From Mesorhabditis belari (lineage: Eukaryota; Nematoda; Chromadorea; Rhabditida; Rhabditidae), in contig CAUEEP010000743.1 of the NCBI GenBank assembly GCA_958450365.1, forward strand, positions 744,001-808,000: a DNA stretch of 64,000 bases, in the 5' to 3' direction. Under the pieces are notes generated by a model. The model saw only the letters and a program-made list of their open reading frames with translations. It did not search any database and was not told where the DNA came from. Positions 46,755-56,503 of this stretch are shown here, in pieces (the first letter of the stretch is position 1; each line of letters starts with the position of its first letter). The translations under genes were made by a program, and so were the position numbers.

Positions 46755-49700
46755 TCACCGAACGGAACCTTTCTTTAATGTAAGATGAAAAATTTTTGTC
46801 TGAAGATCGGCGAATGGGATTAACAATTTTGGATCCTTATGCAATATGAAGCAACGAATCGTGTCAAGGGCTGAGACTATCTGAAATTAAGCTTTGCCTT
46901 TTCTTTTTCTAATAATTTTCAACGACAATCTTACCTCAGTATTTGAGCAATGCATAGACGTGCTTTTCACTAAACTTTTAATGAGCTCTAGTTCGACTTG
47001 TGGCTCATTCACTTCCGATGATGGCCCTGAAACGTTATATTGGTCTTAATACTTGTCTAGTAGTTTTTGACTTATCTTATTTACAGCATACAAATCGTAA
47101 ATCTGGATATATTGCTGATAAACTCTTGCAGATATCTTTTGACTTATCTTATTTACACAAATAATGTCGTACAAACAAGACACAAGAACAACTCCTAAGC
47201 TCCAAAAGAAATAAAAAGAATGAATCACCAAGCCGGGATTGAACCCTTGAGCTCGCGACTATGATCCAAGGCTCTTAGCCAGTTGGCCATGCGGACCGCG
47301 ATTCGCAATACATCGTACCGGTTAATGTTCGAGGTTTGAGGGCTATAGCCTCTTTTAAATTACCTGGCAAAATATCTCTCGCTGGTGAATTCTCTCTTAA
47401 ATCGCTGGCACCGGAAATCGACTCTGTAAACAAAAATTTTTAAACTCTCAAATTTTCGACTACCGTGTCTTTCCAGGCTCATATTTATAATATCAATCGG
47501 TCGAGTTGCTTCCAAATCTGGCGATGGACAAGCTGAGCACTCTGCGTCTAAAATTTGTCAATCTTCGAAATGTCAATCGTCTTAAACCATCGAAAATGGT
47601 TCACTCGTATTTTTTTTTTCATTCACTTTCCAAACCTATTGATGGTTGATCACATTGTGGCTCAATTGAGCAAACAACGGTCCCGTTCTCCTCTTGGTAG
47701 GACACCGGCTCACCGCTCATAGTTGACAGATCGATCTTTAAGATGATTATGAAAGATTTATTAAGCTATAATTAATCTAAGAAAGAAATATCCATTAAAA
47801 TATTCACGACAAAGTCATTTTTGGCTTGACTACCGTTTCTGACGGCACTATGTTAGCTGTAGAGATGAAAATGTGTAACCAGAGACATTCGGGGATGGAG
47901 AATTTGACGCTGTTATTAGTTTTTGAGCAACTTTAATTTTCAAGCAAAGTCATCACAGAATTCTCTAAAAACGGATAATTAGATCGAATTGAACAGAAAA
48001 AGGCGAACCTAATTTAGATTTTGTCCTTTATCTCTAAAGGTTGTGTGCCAGAAGCGTAAACATTGAAAATTTTACGTTTTTTAATCACTGAATTTCTGGC
48101 ACACGGTCCTGAATGTGGGGCTGCACTTGAGTAATTAAACCGGATGAAAGATCCAAAAATAGATGAGCTTTCTTTAAAAACTAATAACGGATTCGAATTC
48201 CTCATCCTCGAAAATCCCTGATTGCAAATGTTCAACCCAATCGGCCTCAAAAAAAGTGCTAAATCCACGTACGGTCCACCGGTGGCCGAAATGTGTTAAA
48301 GTAGTCAAAACTGTCAGAATATTCACCTGATGTCTTCTTTTAAAGGCATTCATCCAGGTATCGGTTGCTCGGAAATCGATGAGCCCTAAATATTATCCAT
48401 TTCTTCTTTTCTTCTTCCCCCATGTCTTTCTCTCTTTCTCTTGGCAAGTTAAGGTACCGGATAGCTCAGTCGTTAAAACAATTGCCCGAAAAGCAAAAGG
48501 TTGAGGATTCAATCCCCTCTCCGAAAATCGACTTTTCTTGCCAATTCCTTCACTTCTTGATTACCCAATTGTAATGCAATCCTCTTTGAATGCTCTTTAA
48601 GCAGTGTCTCATCAAGTTTGAGCTTTTTATTTCGACAATCTCGAAAGAAGCGCCACATCATGATATTCAGTCCGACGTATGTGCCCGGATAGCGCTGAAA
48701 TCGGTGATTTTTTTGAATTTGAATGATTCTAGATGGATTTTAAACTAAAACCCTCCAAATACAGAAATGCTTTTTAACAATAAGAGATTTTATCGTTTAA
48801 ATATGCGTGAAGTCGGGGCTTTTTTAGAATCTTTGAATATTATCTGTGCTACCCACATTTTACATATATTATATCGTGTTTCTTTTTATCGGCCCTTTTC
48901 GTGTTATGTGTATGAATTCATGTGTTTTAATCTTAAATCTAGCGCACTTTATCTCAGGTCTTGAATAAAGTATCTATATATACCTCTTTATTCGCTTGTA
49001 AGAAGTTGGTCAACTCTCGAATGTTTGTTGCATAAGAAGAGATGACGGCTTTGATCTGAAAATGAAATTGGCGATAAAATCCTTTTTTTTGAAAGCTCAC
49101 TCTGTACAATGGGAGAGAAAAAATGACGGCGAGATCAATCTCTTTACTGCCCGCATCGAATCCCGAACAGATAAGGACGCGGATTGTTAAAGGAATGCTA
49201 TTATTTGAGATACTAAAATCGAATTTTCATTTTCATCTACATAACAGCAAACTTTTTATCCATTTCCGGTGATGGAGTCTTTCTCGTTTCTCCAGTTTTA
49301 ATCTGAATCTCATAAGTAGATTAACTTTTTAGCAACAAACAGTTTCTTCAGCTTCTTCCAAAGATGTTCCTTCAATCTTCTTGATGTATTTACTCAAATA
49401 TTGAACATCAGTAATTGAAGAAACGTTTTGATCGGTTTGCGAAGAATCTAGAATAAGATTTGATTTGATTTGATTTGAATTTCCCATTTGAATTCTCGGG
49501 GGTGGGACAAAGGTGCACCTTTTTTTTGCGCACCCGACCAAAAGCGCACCTTTTTTTTCGCTGGAAATGGCCTTAGAAAAGGCCGTAGAGCTTCAAAAAT
49601 GTTTCCACATAGGGGAATCATATGCGTAGATTCCGAATTTCGACAAATTAGAACTCGCTGACACGTCAAATTTGGGCTAAAAGGCAAAAACTACGCAACT

Positions 49701-52700
49701 TAACGCTTTTCCGCAGTTTTTGCCTTTTAGCCCAAATTTGACGTGTCAGCGAGTTCTAATTTGTCGAAATTCGGAATCTACGCATATGATTCCCCTATGT
49801 GGAAACATTTTTGAAGCTCTACGGCCTTTTCTAAGGCCTTTTCCAGCGAAAAAAAGGTGCGCTTTTGGTCGGGTGCGCAAAAAAAAGGTGCAACTTTGTC
49901 CCACCCCCGAATTCTCATTTCAATTCAATTCTATTTCAATTCAATTCTATTTCAATTCTCATTTCAATTTAATTCTGATTTCAATTCAATTCTCATTTCA
50001 ATTCAATTATCATTTCAATTCAATTATCATTTCAAAAAGCTTACTTTTCTTTGATTGACGTGGTTTATATTGGTAAGCTGATAAATCAAACTAAAATTTT
50101 GAATTTTAAAGTATAAGAATTTGAAAATACTCCATTCACATAAGCGACAGTGTTTTTCTCACATCTTTTCAAAGAAACAAAGGGTAATTCATCGAGAGGC
50201 TTTTCCTGAAAAAAAATCTTTAAAATTTTTCATTTTCCTCCAACAAACCATTCCCTTTGTTAGCTTGATGTTAAACAAATTCGAATAATCATAGAGAAGA
50301 TCAGAAAAAGCTTTGTGAACGAGGAGATTCGCTCCTTTCAAAATCACTAAATTTTATGTGTGCAAAGGTGCAATAATTTATGTGTCACTTACTATAAACC
50401 CATCTTGCCAAAGAGCGTCTTTTCACTGGGATATAATTGGCTTTGAAAGCATCCGCGAGACACATATATACTACTCCCTTAAAATTCTGAATTACTTTTT
50501 GCAATTGGCACATCTATTTGACTTTCTTCTTTCTGACTTAAACCATAGCTTTCATTTAGTTCAACTGACTAATTTTCGCTTGTTTTAGAAAGCAAAAGCC
50601 AAAATTTCTTACTTGAACTCGTGGAATTCGAATCTTCACTGGGATCGTCACAGGAACAGTAAAACCCTCTTCGTTTAGCAATGATCTGAAAAGATTTCTT
50701 TTAGATTTATCTAATATCAATATTATTAAGTTGGAAAGAAAGTTTTCGGAAAAAGTTTCACTGGAATTTCTTAAGAATGAATCCACTAATTCAAGAACAT
50801 TTTGTTCTATTCTTTACAAGTCGACTCCAAGAAATTACTCGTAAAAAACAACGAGTGCTGCTTTGCCTTAAAATTTTAGAGATTTTTGATAAATTATTAT
50901 TTTCCAGCTTAAATTCAGCTCACTTTTTGCACGAGAAAAGCGATTCCTTATGGGGTAAAGCTAGCATAAATGAGAAATACGCTCTATAATCTCTATTTTT
51001 GACCAAAATTTTTTTACAGACAAACCCACTCTGATTTTTTTTGTCAAAAACTTTTTGAAATATAGTAAAGTTTATCAAAAAATCTGGGAAGAATTCATGG
51101 TTTGGTTTTTGAGAAATCACTGTGCAAACTTTTTCCGAGGACTTTCTTACCAACCTAATATTAGGTTGGTAAAAAAGAAATGAGCGCCGTGTTTGTTAAT
51201 TTGTATTTTATTCACAGTAAAAGATTTTTTTAAATAGTTTATTCTATTGTGGAAAGAGCGTGTTCTTGCGCACCGTTTGATATATAATTTGTCTATGTTT
51301 ACTTTGTTTTTTTACAAGAAAGAGTGTTGAGAAAATGTCGGACCAAAAATTTCGCTTGCGGGCCTGCTTGTGGTATGAATTTAAGCAAGGCAAATCGGTT
51401 GCTGAAGCTCATCGCGCTCTATCTCAAGTGTTTGACAAAGATGCTCTATCCGAAAGTCAGTGCTAAGGATGGTTCCAGCGCTTCCGAGACGGCGACGAAA
51501 GCTTGGAAGACCAACAGAACACGGGAGTCGACCTCAAATCATCGACAACGACGCCTTGAAGGAAGCCATTGAGTCGGGTCCACGCCAAACCACTCGCGAC
51601 CTGGCAGAACAGTTCGGCTGCACTCATGTCACCATTGAGACCCATCTGCATGGCATGGGCAAGACGAATAGATGCGGAAAATGGGTACCGCATAAGCTAT
51701 ACGACGCAAACAAGGCGACACGCATCGCAATCACCGGAATTCTCACTCACCGCGCCAAGAACAGTGGGTTTTTCGACTCCATTGTTACGTCGGATGAGAA
51801 GTGGATCCAATACGACAACACAGCAAGAAAGCGGCAGTGGTTGAACCCCGGTGAAGCTCCAAAACTGACTCCAAAACCGGACATCCACGGAAAAAAGGTG
51901 ATGTGTTTGGTGGAACAGTAAAGGCCTGGTGTACTTTGAGGTTCTGGATTCGGGTCAAACAGTTACGGCGAACCTCTACCAAGGCCAATTGGACCGCGTG
52001 GACCAGGTGCTGCGAGGTCAAGGTGTGGATACGGCGTCGACAACATTCCTCCACGACAACGCTCGGCCGCACGTCGCAAAAATCACCCAGCAGAAAATTG
52101 AAGAAATGGGCTGGGAAATCCTGCCTCATCCGCCTCAGACTTGGCGGCTTCCGACTACCATCTCTTCCGATCAATGCACCACTCCTTGGCCGAGAAAAAG
52201 TTCAAGAACCGCGACGAGGTCCAAATTTGGGTGTCCAACTTCTTCAAGTCGCAGCCGGTCGAGTTCTTCAAGAAGGGCATCCATTCTTTGCGTGAACGTT
52301 GGCGACAAGTCATTGATGCAGATGGCGAATACCTTTTGGATTAATGTATTGTTATCTTGTTTTTATAATAAAATAAACTTTTAACGAAAACGCGCATTTC
52401 TTTTTTACCAACCTAATAGTATTCATTTAGTTAAAAGAGAGATCCGAATTGAGACCGATTCTCATTAGAACCAAATTGTTGTAGAAATGATTAAAGTGAA
52501 TCGGTTTATCAATCATTTATCAGGTATTGAAGGACGAAATCCATAGTGAAATCCAAATTGTCGCGAGAGAGCGTTCACCGATTGCTAAAGGAGCAGCTAT
52601 CTATTGGGGTGCGTGTGCCAGATGCAGAGCGATTACCCGACCGCACAAAGAATCTCTTGCCAGTAATTTATATAGGGCTTTTGCATTATAGATGGTATAA

Positions 52701-55700
52701 AAAAGATATTCAGCTGTAAATTTGTAACCAGGGGTTTTCGGGGTCGATTGGATTGGAGCTATTCATTTTATTGAGTCTACCAATTGAGACCATAGATCCT
52801 CTCTCTTATTGAGTGTAGACTCAGGTTTAATTGGCTTGGATTTAAGGAAAATCGTGAGAGTGAGAATTTAGAGAGAATCGGAGCCTAATTCGGAACCCAT
52901 CTTTAAGAGGGAGCATTTATTTAGCAACATCCTTACGTAAGTCGTACATATCGCTGTCCTTCAACATTGAATTCCTCATCTGAGAGACATCCGAACTCTT
53001 GCGGCAATTGACACACTCCGCCCCACATTATATTCTCATCGTAGACTGTCGGAGAAAACGGGGAATCGATTTCTGCAATAGTTCATTCTCTAGTTGAATT
53101 TTTCAAAAAACAAACTAGATGAGCTCTGGGTTTTGTCTGCGTTCGGCGTTTCGGCTCGTGGTCTTTCATTCGGGCTGTCTTTCCTTTCCGGGAAAAGCAC
53201 GGTGAGTGTATCGTTGGCTGTAACCTGACGAACACCATTTCGAACTAAAGGTATTGTTCTTTTTCCCTTTAGTTTTCAAATTATCAAAGATAATCATTCA
53301 GCCCATCATTTATAAATTTTCTCTCTAAAAAACAGGCACAGAACTAGGTCAGGGGCTTTTCTTTTGCATAACGTTTTCCTAGCTGCGGCGAAAGTTCTGT
53401 CCTTTTTTAAATTCTCTTTAATTCTCTCTGATTGCTATTATTTCAGAAGTGTTTATACCCAAAAGATAGCAAATTTTTCACAGAATTTCTATCTTATTAC
53501 AGCTTTTAAATAACCTCTTTAAATTTTAAGTTATCACAATTTGCGTGAGCTCCATGGTCGCATAAGTTATTAGCATTACCAGTATAAGAAAAACTGTCAA
53601 ACTTAGAACTCAGATGATTAAGAGTATTCACAAAAAAATTGTTGATCAGTAAACTGAAAAAAAAATACAACAACAGTTTTCAATAAGTTTACAATAAAAA
53701 AGCGCAAAACTATGTGCGACCATAGATCCTTTTTTCGAAGCGCATAGCATAGCAATAACTCAAAATCTAAAGAAGTTATTTAAAACTGTAAAAGATTGGC
53801 TATCTTTTGGTTATCAACACTTATGAAATAATAGCAATCAGAGAGAATTAAAGAGAATTTAAAAAAGGACAGAACTTTCGCCGCACTCTGTACAATGGAC
53901 TTTATACAATTATGAGAATGAGAATAGTTATTTATATCTAATATATTATATTTATCTATTATCTATAATATTTATAATAATATTAAAGTATAGATATCAT
54001 AAAGATTTAGTTTTGTGTAAATCGGTTAGAAATTCCTTGTCTAATCGTGTTGTTGCTCTTCCAGATATTTCAAATCATCAAATTAAACAAATCAAATTTC
54101 AAATAAACACTAAGAGAGCTTTTACATTCTATTAAACTTTCTTTAAACTTAAGTCTTTCCCTTCACCATCGTATTTACATTTTAAACCTATTGAAATTGA
54201 CATTTATTGAAAGTTGATCGTACCGTATTTTCTCTAATAGTAGTGCACCCCAGCGAGCCGAGTTGGTGACTATTTTACGGTTTCCAAGCTTTCCCAGAAG
54301 GTCAACACTCAAATCCCCCACTAGATCTCATCGTGAGCTACATTTCCCGACCCCACATCGATAGGTTCGGATAAGTGCTTCTCGAGATTTCGAGGAATTT
54401 AGGCGACGCTCAAGGTGCACTACTATTAGAGAAAATACAGTAATTAATTTTTACATGTCTATTGTCTAGAAAAAGAAAAATCCTATCGTGAATCAAAACC
54501 AAAAAAGTCTTATTTTTGTGATAAACTGTTTTTCCGCTTAAAAGCTTACTATCGAATTTTGATTTAATTAGTCAGATAGGAGATTACCGTATTTTCTCTA
54601 ATAGTAGTGCACCCCGGTAAGCCGAGTTGGTGACTATTTTACGGTTTCCAAGTTTTCCCAGAAGGTCAACACTCAAATCCCCCACTAGATCTCATCGTCA
54701 GCTACATTTTCCGCCCCCACATCGATAGGTTCTGATAAGCGGTTCTCGAGATTTCAAGCAATTTAAGCGACGCTCAGGATGCACTACTATTAGAGAAAAT
54801 ACGATATTTTATTCGTATCATTGTAGATTTTTTTCATTTACATACAATATCGCGACTTTAAATTCTTTTCAATGCATCTCATTTTGTCCTATTGACTAAA
54901 CTTCATTACATTTCTTGAATAAAATATGAATATTAAACACCTACATTTTGCTGTTTGTGCTATTGCTTTATCAGCTAAACAAACGATCTCTTTTCCATAT
55001 CCATATTGCATTCGAGTGCTTCGCATATGTTTCGCGATCACCTCCTGAAATTGTATTCAAATTTCAAATCGAAAGATTAGCTTTCAATTTACCTTAACCG
55101 TCATCTCATGGTCGGCCTTTTTGGTGGGAGCAATGATTCGTTGTTCAGGCTAAAAACTATTGTTAGAATAGTAAAATGCATTCTTAGTTGCACATCTAGT
55201 ACTTTAAAATACCGTTTCCATCTCTGGCATCAAATTTTGACTATGAGGGACAAGTGCTTCGGTGATTGTCGTCGGCAGCTTTGTCTCTGGCTTTCTCGGT
55301 TGAATATTTTGTTTTTCACTGTGTTCTAAAAGCTTCTCATTTCTAAAAGACATCCAAAACGTACCGTCTTCAGATAAAGGTTCGCCCCTTTTTCTTCTTG
55401 AAGTATTCATCATTTTAATTGGACTCTTCATCGTCTCCACCAATTTTTTATTCGTGCTTGCTGACATTGCATTTCGAGTTTTCTTTACCGTATCCTTTGC
55501 ATCATTTTTATTATTAACAAATTCGACTTTCCTTTTCCGAATTTGTGGCGTTGATATCTAAAGTTAGCAAAAATAATGTTTTGAACTAAAGTTTTGAACG
55601 TAAACGTTTGAAGAATCTTTCCCAAACCTTGTCCTTGACACTTGCTTTTCTTTCCCTATGCGTAGTCTCTCGTTCTCGATCAGCTACAGTTGTTGAAGGA

Positions 55701-55735
55701 TGATGTCGAGAAGATCGACGAAGTGGTGAAGGCAT
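46755..55735 (-). CDS. Tc5/CENP-B-type HTH protein (probable domesticated transposase DNA-binding domain)
   Basis: About 26 exons in phase from ATG 55735 (directly after TATTCAG, a possible trans-splice site) to TGA 46755. The N-terminus is basic and Ser/Arg-rich (MPSPLRRSSRHHPS, then ISTPQIRKRKVEF). The middle has acidic and Pro-rich parts (TANDTLTVLFPERK) and a conserved-looking segment PLTIRVLICSGFDAGSKEID (49197-49101). A Tc5/CENP-B-type DNA-binding HTH is formed by KLKLDETLLKEHSKRIALQL (48694-48565) joined to GLIDFRATDTWMNAFKRRHQ (48385-48327), matching the LG..DF.AS..W...FK.RH signature. The C-terminal third is acidic, without a DDE catalytic domain, and ends ILHKDPKLLIPFADL... No transposon ends flank it and the many introns point to a host gene. 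The exons around 48245-48075 are the least certain. DNA binding is inferred from the family. Confidence 0.68.
47084..47128. repeat. 45-bp exact copy of a neighbouring gene's exon
   Basis: Identical to 45558-45602, which is part of exon 2 of the cysteine-rich gene (CAGCATACAAATCGTAAATC ... GATAAACTCTTG). It lies in an intron of the HTH gene and is bordered by a short direct repeat GACTTATCTTATTTACA on both sides. Confidence 0.85.
47226..47302 (-). pseudogene. class II (Ser/Leu-like) tRNA-like sequence in an HTH-gene intron
   Basis: Minus strand: GCGGTCCGCATGGCCAACTG, GCTAAGAGC (A box like Ser/Leu tRNAs) and AAGGGTTCAATCCC (B box). Stems are poor beyond the boxes. It resembles the sequence at 30432-30512. 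Confidence 0.42.
48455..48526 (+). pseudogene. tRNA-Phe(GAA)-like sequence in an HTH-gene intron
   Basis: TAGCTCAGTCGTTA (A box), a stem TTGC/GCAA with the 7-nt loop CCGAAAA (GAA at the anticodon position, but C instead of T before it), a T-arm GAGGATTCAATCCCCTC and five of seven acceptor pairs. The best folded of the four tRNA-like sequences, but position 33 and the D-stem argue for a pseudogene. Confidence 0.5.
48775..48985 (+). mobile_element. LINE 3' untranslated fragment (HTH-gene intron)
   Basis: Shares ATCTGTGCTAC, TTTTTATCGGCCC-like and ATGAATTCATGTGT with the LINE tail at 27225-27330 and ends GAATAAAGTATCTATATATA. Confidence 0.55.
49491..49916. mobile_element. foldback element of the GGTGCGCAAAAAAGGTCGC family (HTH-gene intron)
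   Basis: Ends AATTCTCGGGGGTGGGACAA and TTGTCCCACCCCCGAATTC. Long arms with TTCGCTGGAAATGGCCTTAG and ACGTCAAATTTGGGC. Close relative of 38041-38428, with an almost identical core around CTACGCAACTTAACGC. Confidence 0.88.
49917..50036. repeat. ATTTCAATTCAATTCT low-complexity array
   Basis: Irregular copies of ATTTCAATTCAATTCT/ATC next to the foldback element. Confidence 0.85.
51161..52416 (+). mobile_element. mariner transposon (HTH-gene intron)
   Basis: 1256 bp with inverted ends TTAGGTTGGTAAAAAAGAAATG and CATTTCTTTTTTACCAACCTAA, flanked by TA on both sides (51159-51160, 52417-52418). The left flank (51147-51158) is itself an inverted copy of the first 12 bases of the end. Confidence 0.93.
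51335..52344 (+). pseudogene. broken mariner transposase
   Basis: ATG 51335 (MSDQKFRLRACLWYEFKQGK, HTH region). There is an in-frame stop TAA at 51464 within the SESxxRRWFQRF block, a frameshift near 51540 (to QIIDNDALKEAIESGPR), another near 51915 (to VYFEVLDSGQTVTANLYQGQ) and a third near 52135 (to AASDYHLFRSMHHSLAEKKF). The catalytic triad is still visible as TSDEKWI, LHDNARPHVA and SDYHLF, the DD34D type of mariner. The last frame ends LRERWRQVIDADGEYLLD. Inactive. Confidence 0.92.
53388..53887. repeat. foldback repeat (HTH-gene intron)
   Basis: Arms at about 53388-53530 and 53750-53887: GGCGAAAGTTCTGTCCTTTT, CTCTCTGATTGCTATTATTTC, CCAAAAGATAGC and their complements. A-rich loop, no coding. 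Confidence 0.78.
53990..54442 (+). repeat. duplicated block: LINE tail plus TACCGTATTTTCTCTAATAGTA MITE (copy 1)
   Basis: 54030-54135 encodes a reverse-transcriptase end (SNRVVALPDISNHQIKQIKF). 54221-54442 is a MITE with ends TACCGTATTTTCTCTAATAG / CTATTAGAGAAAATACAGTA. The whole block recurs at 56942-57389. Confidence 0.8.
54584..54806. mobile_element. MITE, TACCGTATTTTCTCTAATAGTA family
   Basis: Same family as 54221-54442 and 57173-57389: TAGTAGTGCACCCCGGTAAG, CACATCGATAGGTTCTGATA, end TATTAGAGAAAATACGAT. Confidence 0.85.
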
Positions 55736-56503
55736 TCTGAATATTGAAATGAAAAATTTGAATATAAAATTGAAAAACAAAAGTTCGGGGTAGGGCTAGG
55801 GGAAAGGCTGATCTAGGAAGGGAAGATGGGGAGACAGAGTGGAAAGAGATCGGGTCAAAGGGGGGCGAAAAGAGTAAGAATCGGTGAAAATGATAGATAG
55901 AGAAAACGGGAAAGGAAAGAGGGATATGTGTGCGTTGGAGAAGAGAAGAACAGAGATGGAGAGAAACGAGAGAAACACGATTACTATTGCAGATCTTCGA
56001 GGGGCACATGTTTGACGGAGAAAGATTGTGAGTGAAGAGACGCAGAAAGGGAGAGTCTCTGCGCGTTTTGATTCTCTAGCTTTTCTATGATATTTTTGCA
56101 GAAGTAGAGAGAATGAGAAAAGAGGAAAGGAAAGATTTTTTGGAGTCTAGAAGAAATGGGGAGAGAATCGATGACACAGAGAGACACGATTGAGACAACT
56201 CATTGGGTATAAGAGGAAGCAGATCCCAATGAAAGGATAACTCTTTGATTTTGAAGTTTTATGTTTTTAATATGTTTTAATATGCGAATTGTAAATTAGA
56301 AAACAATTTATAGATATTTCTTTTATTAACAAGTGATTTATGAAAGAAAATCTTTGGAAAAGTTGAGTAAAAGTCATTTTAGCGCCATTTTTTTTGAGAC
56401 AAATTCAAGAAAATAAACGGTATTGAAGAGAAAAATGAAAGAAAATGAAAGAAAATTGAAGAAAATGAAACTTAAATCTTGAAATAAAGAGATATTTTTT
56501 GAT
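55736..56503. other. gap between the HTH gene and the CP2 gene
   Basis: 768 bp. Purine-rich near the HTH start (55790-56180, many GAGAGAAAG runs) and AT-rich beyond. Possibly the promoter of the HTH gene (minus) and the 3' end of the CP2 gene. No exon is supported. Confidence 0.4.

Noticed and set aside
51324..51572. Plus-strand open frame overlapping the mariner start
   Set aside because: Shadow of the transposase frame, which carries the recognisable HTH.
55204..55467. 22-bp intron inside the second HTH-gene exon (GTACGTTT...TTTTAG)
   Set aside because: Too short for splicing, and the exon reads through in frame.
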